From: Lachnoclostridium sp. MSJ-17
Lineage (GTDB): Bacteria > Bacillota > Clostridia > Oscillospirales > Acutalibacteraceae
DNA length: 44,191 nt
NCBI RefSeq assembly: GCF_018918205.1
Contig: NZ_JAHLQB010000057.1
Span: 1-44,191, forward strand
Reading direction: 5' to 3'
Part shown: positions 18,052-24,773 of the stretch, in pieces
Layout: each line of letters starts with the position of its first letter
Position numbering within the stretch: position 1 is the first letter of the stretch
The notes under the pieces: generated by a model
The model's database searches: none
What the model was told of the DNA's origin: nothing
The model's input: only the letters and a program-made list of their open reading frames with translations
Position numbers and translations under genes: made by a program

Positions 18052-19083
18052 ATGAAAAAAAGAATTCTTGCCGCTGTCATGGCGGCAGCAATGCTGACGC
18101 TCGGTATGGCGGGCTGCGGCAGCAGCACAGGCAGCAGTGAAAAAAGCAGCGAAGCGACAACCGCCGCTTCAGCCGAAAAAACAAAAATCACCTTCGTTCT
18201 CGACTGGACGCCGAATACAAACCACACAGGTCTGTATGTTGCTCAGGAGAAGGGTTATTTTGACGAGGCGGGTCTTGACGTTGAGATCGTTCAGCCTCCC
18301 GAGGACGGAGCCGAGGCTCTTGTCGGCACAGGCAAGGCTCAGTTCTGCATGACCTTCCAGGATACCATGCTTCCGACCGTTGTCGGCGACACAAAAATGC
18401 CTATTGCGGCGGTCGCGGCAGTATTACAGCACAACACCTCCGGCATTATCTCGCGCAAGGGCGAGGGCATTGACACTCCTAAGGGAATGGAAGGCAAAAA
18501 GTACGCAACATGGGATCTGCCCGTTGAGAAGGCGACCCTCAAGCAGGTCATTGAGGACGACGGCGGCGACTTTGACAAGGTCGAGCTGATTCCCAGCACC
18601 GTTACCGACGAGGCTTCCGCTCTGCAGAGCAAGTCCGTAGACGCTATCTGGGTTTACTACGGCTGGGCAGGCATCGCCACAAAGCTCAAGAACGTCGACA
18701 CCGACTACTTCTACTTCAAGGACATCAACCCCGTTTTCGACTACTACACCCCTGTTATCGCGGGCAACACCGACTGGATGAACGCGAATCCCGACAAGGC
18801 AAAGGCTTTCCTCACAGCGCTGAAAAAGGGCTATGAGTACAGCATCGAAAACATCGAGGACGCTTCCGACATTCTTCTCAAGGCTGCTCCCGAGCTTGAC
18901 AAGGACCTTGTTGTAGAGAGTCAGAAATACATGGCTGACCAGTACAAGGCTGAGGTCGAACAGTGGGGCTACATCGACGCAGCTAGATGGAACGCTTTCT
19001 ACAACTGGATCAACGAGAAAAAGCTCCTCGAAGTCGAGATCCCCGAGAACACGGGCTTTACAAACGAATATCTGGAGAAATAA
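18052..19083 (+). CDS. thiY: NMT1/THI5-like substrate-binding lipoprotein, ThiY-like
   Basis: The extracellular binding protein of the importer. A lipoprotein signal peptide ends in LGMAGC (Cys22 becomes lipidated), then a Ser/Thr/Glu-rich linker leads to the NMT1/THI5-like domain, which begins ITFVLDWTPNTNHTGLYVA and includes KGYFDEAGLDVEIVQPPEDG. In bacteria, ThiY proteins bind formylaminopyrimidine-type precursors of thiamine (family knowledge). Control by TPP supports that role, though thiamine itself cannot be excluded. 343 residues; the stop codon abuts the next start. Confidence 0.9.
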   Translation: MKKRILAAVMAAAMLTLGMAGCGSSTGSSEKSSEATTAASAEKTKITFVLDWTPNTNHTGLYVAQEKGYFDEAGLDVEIVQPPEDGAEALVGTGKAQFCMTFQDTMLPTVVGDTKMPIAAVAAVLQHNTSGIISRKGEGIDTPKGMEGKKYATWDLPVEKATLKQVIEDDGGDFDKVELIPSTVTDEASALQSKSVDAIWVYYGWAGIATKLKNVDTDYFYFKDINPVFDYYTPVIAGNTDWMNANPDKAKAFLTALKKGYEYSIENIEDASDILLKAAPELDKDLVVESQKYMADQYKAEVEQWGYIDAARWNAFYNWINEKKLLEVEIPENTGFTNEYLEK

Positions 19084-19824
19084 ATGAACAGGCTTGAAGC
19101 CAGAAACATCACATTTTCATATGACAATAAGGTCAATGTGATCGAAAACATTCAGCTGTCCGTCGGCGAAGGCGAGATCGTCTGTCTGCTCGGAGTTAGC
19201 GGCGGCGGAAAAACGACGCTGTTCAACGTCATTTCCGGTCTGAAGCATCCGCAGCAGGGCGAAATTCTTCTGAATGGCGAAGACATAACGGGCATACCTG
19301 GAAGAATAAGCTATATGCTTCAGAAGGACTTGCTTCTTCCCTACCGCACTATCGAGGCAAACGCCGCGCTGCCACTGATTATCAGAGGCGTAAAAAAGAA
19401 GGAAGCCATACCGAAGGTCAACCCGTATTTCGCAGAATTCGGTCTTGAGGGCACTCAAAAAAAATACCCGTCCGAGCTTTCGGGAGGTATGCGGCAGAGA
19501 GCCGCTCTGCTGAGGACGTATATGGCGTCAAACAGCGTCGCCCTGCTCGACGAGCCGTTCAGCGCGCTCGACACACTCACCAAGAGCGACATGCACCGAT
19601 GGTTTTTGAACGTAATGGAAAAAATCGACCTGTCGATCCTGTTTATAACCCACGATATCGACGAGGCGATCCTGATTTCGGACAGGATTTATCTGCTCTG
19701 CGGAAAGCCCGGCACGATCGCCGACGAGATCGTCATAAGAGAGCCTAAGCCGAGAAGATCAGATTTCAATCTTACAGACGAATTTTTGCAATACAAAAGG
19801 GAAATAATAAGTAAGCTGTGCTAA
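19084..19824 (+). CDS. thiZ: ABC transporter ATPase, ThiZ-like
   Basis: The ATPase that powers the importer. Walker A is GVSGGGKTT, the signature is LSGGMRQRAALLR, Walker B is VALLDEPFSALD, and the switch His is in LFITHDIDEAIL. At 246 residues it matches SsuB/ThiZ-type ATPases. The ATG follows the thiY stop codon without a gap. Last gene of the operon, closed by a terminator. No thiamine biosynthesis gene is in the cluster, so the operon is for salvage. Confidence 0.9.
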   Translation: MNRLEARNITFSYDNKVNVIENIQLSVGEGEIVCLLGVSGGGKTTLFNVISGLKHPQQGEILLNGEDITGIPGRISYMLQKDLLLPYRTIEANAALPLIIRGVKKKEAIPKVNPYFAEFGLEGTQKKYPSELSGGMRQRAALLRTYMASNSVALLDEPFSALDTLTKSDMHRWFLNVMEKIDLSILFITHDIDEAILISDRIYLLCGKPGTIADEIVIREPKPRRSDFNLTDEFLQYKREIISKLC

Positions 19825-19837
19825 GCTTAACATAAAC

Positions 19838-19881
19838 GCCTTGTCCGGTAATATTGCCGGGCAGGGCATTTATTTTATTAT
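19838..19881 (+). terminator. Terminator of the thiamine operon
   Basis: An eleven-pair stem (19838-19848 with 19857-19867, three G-U) and an eight-base loop, followed by ATTTATTTTATTATT. Confidence 0.8.
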
Positions 19882-19905
19882 TCCAACAATACCGCCCGTT
19901 TTCAC

Positions 19906-19934
19906 TTGCTTTTTGTCCATATTTGTTATATAAT
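19906..19934 (+). promoter_or_regulatory. Promoter of the sufC/sufB-like operon
   Basis: TTGCTT at 19906-19911, 17 bp, TATAAT at 19929-19934; about 35 bases before the start codon. Confidence 0.7.
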
Positions 19935-19968
19935 ATTAATTTGAAAAAACTATTTGGGAGATTACTAT

Positions 19969-20697
19969 ATGCTGGAACTGAAAAACCTCTCCTTTTGCGT
20001 CGATGAGAACGGCAGTCAGAAGGAAATCCTCCACAACTTGAATTTAAAAATCGACAACAGCCGTTTTGTCGTTATCACGGGCCCGAACGGCAGCGGAAAG
20101 TCAACCCTCGCAAAGCTGATTATGGGTATCGAAAAGCCTACCTCGGGCAAGATTTTCTTTGACGGCGAGGACATCACGGAGTTTTCCGTCACCGAACGCG
20201 CAAAGCGCGGAATCAGCTTTGCATTTCAGCAGCCTGTCCGCTTTAAGGGAATCCGCGTTCACGACTTGCTCAGACTCGCCTCGGGCAAGGACATTTCTAT
20301 CGCAGAAGCGTGCAACTATCTCTCCGAGGTCGGACTTTGCGCAAGGGATTATATCGAGCGTGAAATCAACTCCTCGCTCTCGGGCGGTGAGCTAAAGCGC
20401 ATTGAGATCGCCACTCTTCTCGCCCGTCAGACAAAGCTGAGCGTATTTGACGAGCCGGAAGCGGGAATCGACCTCTGGAGCTTCCAGAATCTTATACGCA
20501 TCTTTGAAAACATGCAGAAGGAAATCAAGGACAGCTCTATCATCATTATTTCACATCAGGAAAGAATTCTGCGCATAGCTGACGAAATTATCCTGCTCTC
20601 TGGCGGAACGATCAAAAAGCAGGGCAGCGTTGACGATGTTCTTCCGGAGCTTATCGGCACAACGGCGGCGGTCGACGCCTGCGAGAGATTAAAGTAA
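19969..20697 (+). CDS. sufC: SufC-like ATPase of a minimal Fe-S assembly system (SmsC-type)
   Basis: A SufC-family ATPase that drives Fe-S cluster assembly on its SufB-like partner; it is cytosolic and not a transporter. Walker A is GPNGSGKST, the signature is LSGGELKRIEIA, Walker B is LSVFDEPEAGID, and the H-loop is ISHQERIL. From the ATG at 19969 (GGGAG upstream) it has 242 residues; a TTG five codons earlier overlaps the ribosome-binding site. It has only a SufB/D-like gene beside it, with no sufS, sufU, sufE or second scaffold gene, as in the two-gene SMS systems described for archaea and Clostridia. Confidence 0.9.
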   Translation: MLELKNLSFCVDENGSQKEILHNLNLKIDNSRFVVITGPNGSGKSTLAKLIMGIEKPTSGKIFFDGEDITEFSVTERAKRGISFAFQQPVRFKGIRVHDLLRLASGKDISIAEACNYLSEVGLCARDYIEREINSSLSGGELKRIEIATLLARQTKLSVFDEPEAGIDLWSFQNLIRIFENMQKEIKDSSIIIISHQERILRIADEIILLSGGTIKKQGSVDDVLPELIGTTAAVDACERLK

Positions 20698-20708
20698 GGA
20701 GGCGCGAA

Positions 20709-21635
20709 ATGTTAGGCTTGGACGATATTTCGAAAATGATACTGAACGAGGTCGCCGACATCACCGACGAACCGAAGGGAGCCTATAACTTCCGCGTCAA
20801 CAGCGGTCTTGCGGGCAGAAACACAACTGAAAACATAAATATAGTTTCAAAGGAAAACGGCTCCGGCATCGATATTTTCATAAAACCCGGCACCAAGGGC
20901 GAGGACGTGCATATTCCTGTCGTAATAAGCGAAAGCGGCGTCAAGGAAAAGGTCTATAATGACTTTTTCATCGGAGACGACTGTGACGTTACTATCGTTG
21001 CAGGCTGCGGAATCGACAACTGCGGTGCTCACGACTCGCAGCACGACGGAATCCACCGTTTCTATGTGGGCAAAAACTCGCGCATAAAGTACGTTGAAAA
21101 GCACTACGGCTCCGGAAACGGAGATGGCAAGCGCATTCTCAACCCCGTCACCGAGGTTTACATGGAAGAAAACGGCGTTATGGAGATGGAAATGGAGCAA
21201 ATAAAGGGCGTTGACTCCACCGACCGTATGACCATAGCCGAACTCAAGGCAGGCGCAAAGCTTCTGATTAAGGAACGTCTTATGACTCACGGCAATCAGA
21301 CTGCCGTCAGCGGCTACAAGGTATCGCTCAACGGCGAAGGCTCCACCGCCGATGTTGTTTCGCGTTCTGTCGCGAGAGACACCTCGGAGCAGACCTTCAA
21401 CGCCTGTATCGCGGGCAACGCTCCGTGCAGCGGTCACACCGAATGCGACTCTATCATCATGGACAGCGGCAAAATCCTCGCTATTCCCTCTCTGGAGGCA
21501 AACAATGTGGACGCTATGCTCGTTCACGAGGCTGCTATTGGCAAAATCGCGGGCGACCAGCTTATCAAGCTGATGACCCTCGGTCTGACGGAAGCGGAAG
21601 CAGAGCAGCAGATCATAAACGGATTTTTGAGCTGA
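20709..21635 (+). CDS. sufB: SufB/SufD-family scaffold of a minimal Fe-S system (SmsB-type)
   Basis: A 308-residue SufB/SufD core protein, shorter than E. coli SufB (about 495) because the N-terminal region is missing. It is mostly a beta-helix core. The conserved C-terminal features are present: CDSIIMDSGKILAIPSLEA with a cysteine in TECDS, and the HEAAIGK motif corresponding to the catalytic His/Glu region of SufB, followed by LMTLGLTEAEAEQQIINGFL. AAGGAGG lies six bases before the ATG, 11 bases after the sufC-like stop. With SufC it forms the whole two-gene operon. Confidence 0.88.
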   Translation: MLGLDDISKMILNEVADITDEPKGAYNFRVNSGLAGRNTTENINIVSKENGSGIDIFIKPGTKGEDVHIPVVISESGVKEKVYNDFFIGDDCDVTIVAGCGIDNCGAHDSQHDGIHRFYVGKNSRIKYVEKHYGSGNGDGKRILNPVTEVYMEENGVMEMEMEQIKGVDSTDRMTIAELKAGAKLLIKERLMTHGNQTAVSGYKVSLNGEGSTADVVSRSVARDTSEQTFNACIAGNAPCSGHTECDSIIMDSGKILAIPSLEANNVDAMLVHEAAIGKIAGDQLIKLMTLGLTEAEAEQQIINGFLS

Positions 21636-21641
21636 TAAAAC

Positions 21642-21664
21642 GGCGGCAGTACAAAACTGCCGCC
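21642..21664. terminator. Bidirectional terminator between sufB-like and tspO-like genes
   Basis: GGCGGCAGT / ACTGCCGCC with an ACAAA loop; TGATTTTTAT follows on plus and GTTTTATC on minus. Confidence 0.82.
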
Positions 21665-21670
21665 TGATTT

Positions 21671-22129
21671 TTATCTGTTCAAAAGGTACACGCCGAGGTT
21701 GAGGTAGGTCGCGAAAATCACCCAAACAGTATAGGGTATCTGCAAAAGTCCGGCGGTTCTGTCCTTTGCGTAGAATCTGAAAAGCATTGTCACCACAAGC
21801 ACGTCGAGAAGGATAATCCAGAAAAACGCGAAAAGTCTCCATTTGAGCAAAAAGAACGCTATCGGCCACAGGAGATTTACGCCGAGCTGTAAATAGTAAA
21901 TCAGTGAAACAGAGGACTCGGGTTTTCCCTTCTGTCTTATCATCGCGTAGGACACACCCATAAGCGTATACAGAATCGTCCAGACTATCGGGAATAAAAT
22001 ACCCGGCGGCGACAGCGGCGGCTGATTGAGTTTATCGTAATCCATGGAACCCATTGTCAGGAATCCGACCACCGCACCGAGGAGCAACGGCACCGCAATC
22101 GCGGAAGCGTAATTTCGCAGCTTTGACAT
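21671..22129 (-). CDS. TspO/MBR-family membrane protein
   Basis: A 152-residue tryptophan-rich sensory protein (TspO/MBR family), with five membrane helices. Recognisable motifs are PPLSPPGILFPIVWTILY and the C-terminal TVWVIFATYLNLGVYLLN. Family members bind porphyrins or other hydrophobic ligands and affect stress responses; a specific role here is unknown. It is transcribed alone and converges on the Fe-S operon. A TATACT-like -10 lies upstream on minus but without a good -35. Confidence 0.88.
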   Translation of the reverse strand: MSKLRNYASAIAVPLLLGAVVGFLTMGSMDYDKLNQPPLSPPGILFPIVWTILYTLMGVSYAMIRQKGKPESSVSLIYYLQLGVNLLWPIAFFLLKWRLFAFFWIILLDVLVVTMLFRFYAKDRTAGLLQIPYTVWVIFATYLNLGVYLLNR

Positions 22130-22224
22130 AGAATCTCTCCGTTTTCGTAGTATTTACTATTAGTATACTGAATGGAAATACAGATTATTCACAAGATAAA
22201 AAAATCTTTTTTACTCCGAAAAAC

Positions 22225-22253
22225 TTGACAACACAAACAAAGAATGCTATAAT
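22225..22253 (+). promoter_or_regulatory. Promoter of tRNA-Gly
   Basis: A near-perfect promoter: TTGACA (22225-22230), 17 bp, TATAAT (22248-22253), ending 18 bases before the tRNA. Confidence 0.85.
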
Positions 22254-22271
22254 AATCAATGTTGCAGATAT

Positions 22272-22345
22272 GCGGATGTAGTTTAGTGGTAGAACTTCAG
22301 CCTTCCAAGCTGATCGTGAGGGTTCGATTCCCTTCATCCGCTCCA
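22272..22345 (+). tRNA. tRNA-Gly(TCC)
   Basis: The acceptor stem GCGGATG pairs with CATCCGC, the anticodon stem TCAGC/GCTGA surrounds loop CTTCCAA with anticodon TCC (22303-22305), and the T loop is GGTTCGATTCCC. The CCA end is encoded. The antisense frame here is a known false gene in many genomes. Confidence 0.97.
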
Positions 22346-22407
22346 CGCAAATGGCACTCATCAAGGGTGCCATTTTTGCGTGGAGCGAATAGATGAAGGG
22401 AATCGAA
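22323..22407. repeat. Inverted repeat of the tRNA-Gly 3' end
   Basis: The tRNA 3' end plus its flank (22323-22347) is repeated in inverted orientation at 22379-22407, with a four-base insertion (AATA). Between the arms lies a further hairpin, CAAATGGCAC with GTGCCATTTTTG, so the whole segment can fold into one long imperfect stem. Confidence 0.85.
22346..22380 (+). terminator. Terminator after tRNA-Gly
   Basis: CGCAAATGGCAC pairs with GTGCCATTTTTGCG around TCATCAAGG. The T run is inside the 3' arm. It likely ends the tRNA transcript, though the outer stem goes on into an inverted tRNA copy. Confidence 0.6.
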
Positions 22408-22459
22408 GGCGACCATGCCGAGCGCAGCGAGGTAAAAGCGTCACGGTGGGACGTTTTTA

Positions 22460-22531
22460 GGGAGAGAGTTGATGATACCTGTCACATCGCACTGAACCCA
22501 TAATGCGACAGCAACGCTCATTCTCTCGCCC
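22460..22531. other. Candidate structured element without a gene
   Basis: In the 22408-22581 gap, complementary segments nest: GGG/CCC, GAGAG/CTCTC, GTTG/CAAC and TCGCA/TGCGA with an apical loop near 22492-22503. It may be a structured RNA or a relic. No start, promoter or family is recognised. A short CGTC...GACG hairpin with TTTTT lies just upstream near 22439-22458. Confidence 0.3.
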
Positions 22532-22581
22532 GCAGCACTTCATCAGCTGTGGACACGGAATCGAACGGGCGTTAAGAATAA

Positions 22582-22926
22582 TCATTTTTCCTTATCAAGC
22601 GTGATCGTACCTCCACCGTAGGTAAGCTTCAGCTCATCACCCATCGGCTGATAATCAAAGCCGTAATTGAGCGACAGCGATGGAACAAAAATCACTATAC
22701 TTTTATTGTCAATCACGCATTTGCCTGAAATCTCTATGTTCTCGCCGGCGCTGTCAACCGTAAACACCGCGCTGTCGCCGTCAAAGCTCAGCCTGACCTG
22801 CGCACCGCCGTCAAGCGTTTTGCTCCATGAATAATTGCACAGCTCGTCTATACTGCCCGAGGCGCTTTGGGTGCAGCCGCAGAGAAATATTGCGCACAGG
22901 ATAAATAAAAGTAAATATTTTCTCAA
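22582..22926 (-). CDS. Small lipoprotein of unknown function
   Basis: A 114-residue secreted lipoprotein. The signal peptide MRKYLLLFILCAIFLCGC ends at Cys18, the likely lipidation site. The mature part is beta-rich (NYSWSKTLDGGAQVRLSFDG, FVPSLSLNYGFDYQPMG) and compact, with no family I can name. The start is TTG at 22926, eight bases after AAGGTG. That ribosome-binding site is in one arm of an eight-bp hairpin (22936-22967), which could regulate translation. It is alone, convergent with the tRNA and divergent from the DUF2804 gene. Confidence 0.75.
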   Translation of the reverse strand: MRKYLLLFILCAIFLCGCTQSASGSIDELCNYSWSKTLDGGAQVRLSFDGDSAVFTVDSAGENIEISGKCVIDNKSIVIFVPSLSLNYGFDYQPMGDELKLTYGGGTITLDKEK

Positions 22927-22935
22927 TTATTTCAC

Positions 22936-22967
22936 ACCTTCCCGTACAAACTATTCTTTGGGAAGGT
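22936..22967 (-). promoter_or_regulatory. Hairpin covering the lipoprotein ribosome-binding site
   Basis: ACCTTCCC and GGGAAGGT pair across a 16-base loop in the leader. The arm next to the gene contains the Shine-Dalgarno sequence, so folding would hide it. Confidence 0.5.
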
Positions 22968-22993
22968 TTCTTATTACAGTTTTGTTAATATTC

Positions 22994-23022
22994 TTGAAAA
23001 GCAAAATAAAGTCTGATATATT
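22994..23022 (+). promoter_or_regulatory. Promoter of the DUF2804 gene
   Basis: TTGAAA (22994-22999), 17 bp, TATATT (23017-23022), about 30 bases before the start codon. Confidence 0.65.
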
Positions 23023-23054
23023 CTATATGACAAAAACGGTTTGGAGTGATTTGA

Positions 23055-24062
23055 TTGCAGCGTGAGATTTTTGAGCCCTGCAATATTTTTGAGGAGAACG
23101 GAGCGGTCATGCAGGCAGGCTGGTCGAGAACGCCTGTCTTTATCCGTAATGACGAAAACGGAAAATCCGTCGCAAAGCACTGCGAGCGTGAGATCTTCTT
23201 TATAAATAACGGAGAGGTTTCGCTCTATCTCGCGGTGGAAAATTACGTCAAAGAGCTGAATATAAAAATCGCCGTGGCGGATTTGAAGCACGGCGGAGTA
23301 ATCAGCGATAGTATCAACAAGAAGCTGCGGTTTTCAAAGGTCGAGCTTCCGTGCGACGAGAACAGCGGCGAGTTTTTCTTCGAGGACAAGGGAGTCACTC
23401 TCAAGCTGACAAATACTATCGACGGCAGATATATCAGGTGCGCTTACAGGGAATTCGGCGGTTTCGATGATTTTTACTGCAATATATTTCTTAAAAGGAA
23501 TATTATCGAAAATCTGAACGCTCTTGCGCCGTTTGAGCGCAACCGTAAATACTACTATTTCAAGAGATTTATGCCGTGCTACACCGCTCAGGGAGCAATA
23601 AAGGTCGGCGGCATTGAATATTCTATATTAGAAAATACCGCCCGAGCCTACATCGACAAAACAAGATATTTCAAGCCGCGCGAGCACAGTTATCAAAGGC
23701 TCTCAGCTGACTGTATTCTGGGCGGCAAACGGTTTTCGCTGAACCTCGCGAGCCGCGTCGGAGATAACCGTTACGGAAACGAGAACTGCTTTTTCTACGA
23801 CGGCAAGCTTGAAAAGCTTTCGCAAATCACTGTCAAGGGTACTCCGAACCGCATTGACAGACCGTATTACTACAAGGGCGGAATGTCGGCGCTGGATATC
23901 ATGTTCAAGCCCTTCACCGTGAGGGGCGAGGCGATGTCCGCGAAGCTCGGAAGCACCACTATCATCTTCGGAAGGCTGTACGGCACGATCAACCGCATAG
24001 ACTACGACAAACCGCTTGAGCTAGACAACGCGCAGGCGCATATGATTTTTTCTGAATTTTAA
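23055..24062 (+). CDS. DUF2804-family protein
   Basis: A 335-residue cytoplasmic protein that I assign to DUF2804 from the pattern of its C-terminal half: RYFKPREHSYQRLSADCIL, then a gap and SLNLASRVGDNRYGNENCFF, then YDGKLEKLSQI. The function of the family is unknown; its fold is thought to be beta-rich. The start is TTG with GGAG eight bases upstream, and the product begins MQREIFEPCNIFEENGAVM. It is transcribed alone from its own promoter and ends at a strong terminator. No enzyme motif is visible. Confidence 0.75.
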   Translation: MQREIFEPCNIFEENGAVMQAGWSRTPVFIRNDENGKSVAKHCEREIFFINNGEVSLYLAVENYVKELNIKIAVADLKHGGVISDSINKKLRFSKVELPCDENSGEFFFEDKGVTLKLTNTIDGRYIRCAYREFGGFDDFYCNIFLKRNIIENLNALAPFERNRKYYYFKRFMPCYTAQGAIKVGGIEYSILENTARAYIDKTRYFKPREHSYQRLSADCILGGKRFSLNLASRVGDNRYGNENCFFYDGKLEKLSQITVKGTPNRIDRPYYYKGGMSALDIMFKPFTVRGEAMSAKLGSTTIIFGRLYGTINRIDYDKPLELDNAQAHMIFSEF

Positions 24063-24070
24063 AATGACTG

Positions 24071-24099
24071 CGGCGGTTCACAACGAACCGCCGTTTTTT
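24071..24099. terminator. Terminator between convergent genes
   Basis: CGGCGGTTC / GAACCGCCG with an ACAAC loop, then TTTTTT on plus. It also serves the minus-strand membrane protein gene. Confidence 0.85.
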
Positions 24100-24117
24100 C
24101 AAAGCGCTTTAATGCGC

Positions 24118-24612
24118 TTATTTTTTTTCGATATTTTCCGCTTTTTCTTTATCCGACGGCGCAGAGAAGCGCGCGAAAATCGAGAAAACGGTGAGGAAGC
24201 TGATCAGTATGTACAGAAGCAGGGCGAGCATTGAGCCGAGCGAGATAAGGTTGATCGTCACTATGGTCAGAATCGAAACAACGCCGAGCAGACAGCAGAG
24301 GATAGAAACGACGTTTTTCTTGTTTGACTGCCTGTCGAGCACGCAGAAGAAAAAGCCGACGATCGGAATCACCAGAAAGATGAAGTTCAGCGGGATCATC
24401 GTGTTGATCGCGGAGTATTCCGACGAGGACAAGCCGATGTCATTTCCCGCGCCTAATGCGCTGAGCATATCAAAAACGGAGTTTGAATAGATTTTTCCGT
24501 TCATGCTGTACTGATAGTAAGGCATTGAGCAGAGCACTATTTCGAGAAGGTAAAACACCCACATGGCGGTTCTCAGGCGTTTGCGGGTTTTATTTTCGGG
24601 AATTTTATTCAT
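24118..24612 (-). CDS. Small four-helix membrane protein
   Basis: A 165-residue protein with about four hydrophobic helices (TAMWVFYLLEIVLCSM, LNFIFLVIPIVGFFF, SILCCLLGVVSILTIVTI, ALLLYILISFLTVFSIF) and a charged C-terminal tail (APSDKEKAENIEKK). No family recognised. The start is the ATG at 24612, five bases after GGAGG. The longer frame upstream has no ribosome-binding site. Its promoter overlaps that of the divergent GH13 gene. Confidence 0.75.
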   Translation of the reverse strand: MNKIPENKTRKRLRTAMWVFYLLEIVLCSMPYYQYSMNGKIYSNSVFDMLSALGAGNDIGLSSSEYSAINTMIPLNFIFLVIPIVGFFFCVLDRQSNKKNVVSILCCLLGVVSILTIVTINLISLGSMLALLLYILISFLTVFSIFARFSAPSDKEKAENIEKK

Positions 24613-24646
24613 AATGTCCTCCAAAACACAAATTTTTACAAAAGAT

Positions 24647-24675
24647 ATTGTATCATAAAACTTCGATTTGCACAA
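24647..24675 (-). promoter_or_regulatory. Promoter of the four-helix membrane protein gene
   Basis: On minus, TTGTGC (24675-24670), 17 bp, TACAAT (24652-24647). Its -35 overlaps the -35 of the plus-strand GH13 promoter. Confidence 0.6.
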
Positions 24676-24696
24676 TAGGGAATTTTGTGATATAAT
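24668..24696 (+). promoter_or_regulatory. Promoter of the GH13-DUF1653 gene
   Basis: TTGCAC (24668-24673), 17 bp, TATAAT (24691-24696). It shares its -35 bases with the minus-strand promoter at 24647-24675. Confidence 0.75.
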
Positions 24697-24773
24697 ATAA
24701 ATCCGATTATTCCATGACCGCAACGGTTGTGTTTCAATAATCCATATTTTTCGCATTGCAAAGGAGAACCACT

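Noticed and set aside
20847..21869. A 340-codon minus-strand frame opposite the sufB-like gene
   Set aside because: It covers a strong bidirectional terminator and is antisense to a conserved scaffold.
22185..22373. A 62-codon minus-strand frame over the tRNA-Gly gene
   Set aside because: It is the antisense of the tRNA, a familiar spurious gene in databases; the tRNA accounts for the sequence.
22408..22581. Integrated mobile element at tRNA-Gly
   Set aside because: There is no integrase gene and no direct repeat of the tRNA end; the copy is inverted, so I only report it as a repeat.
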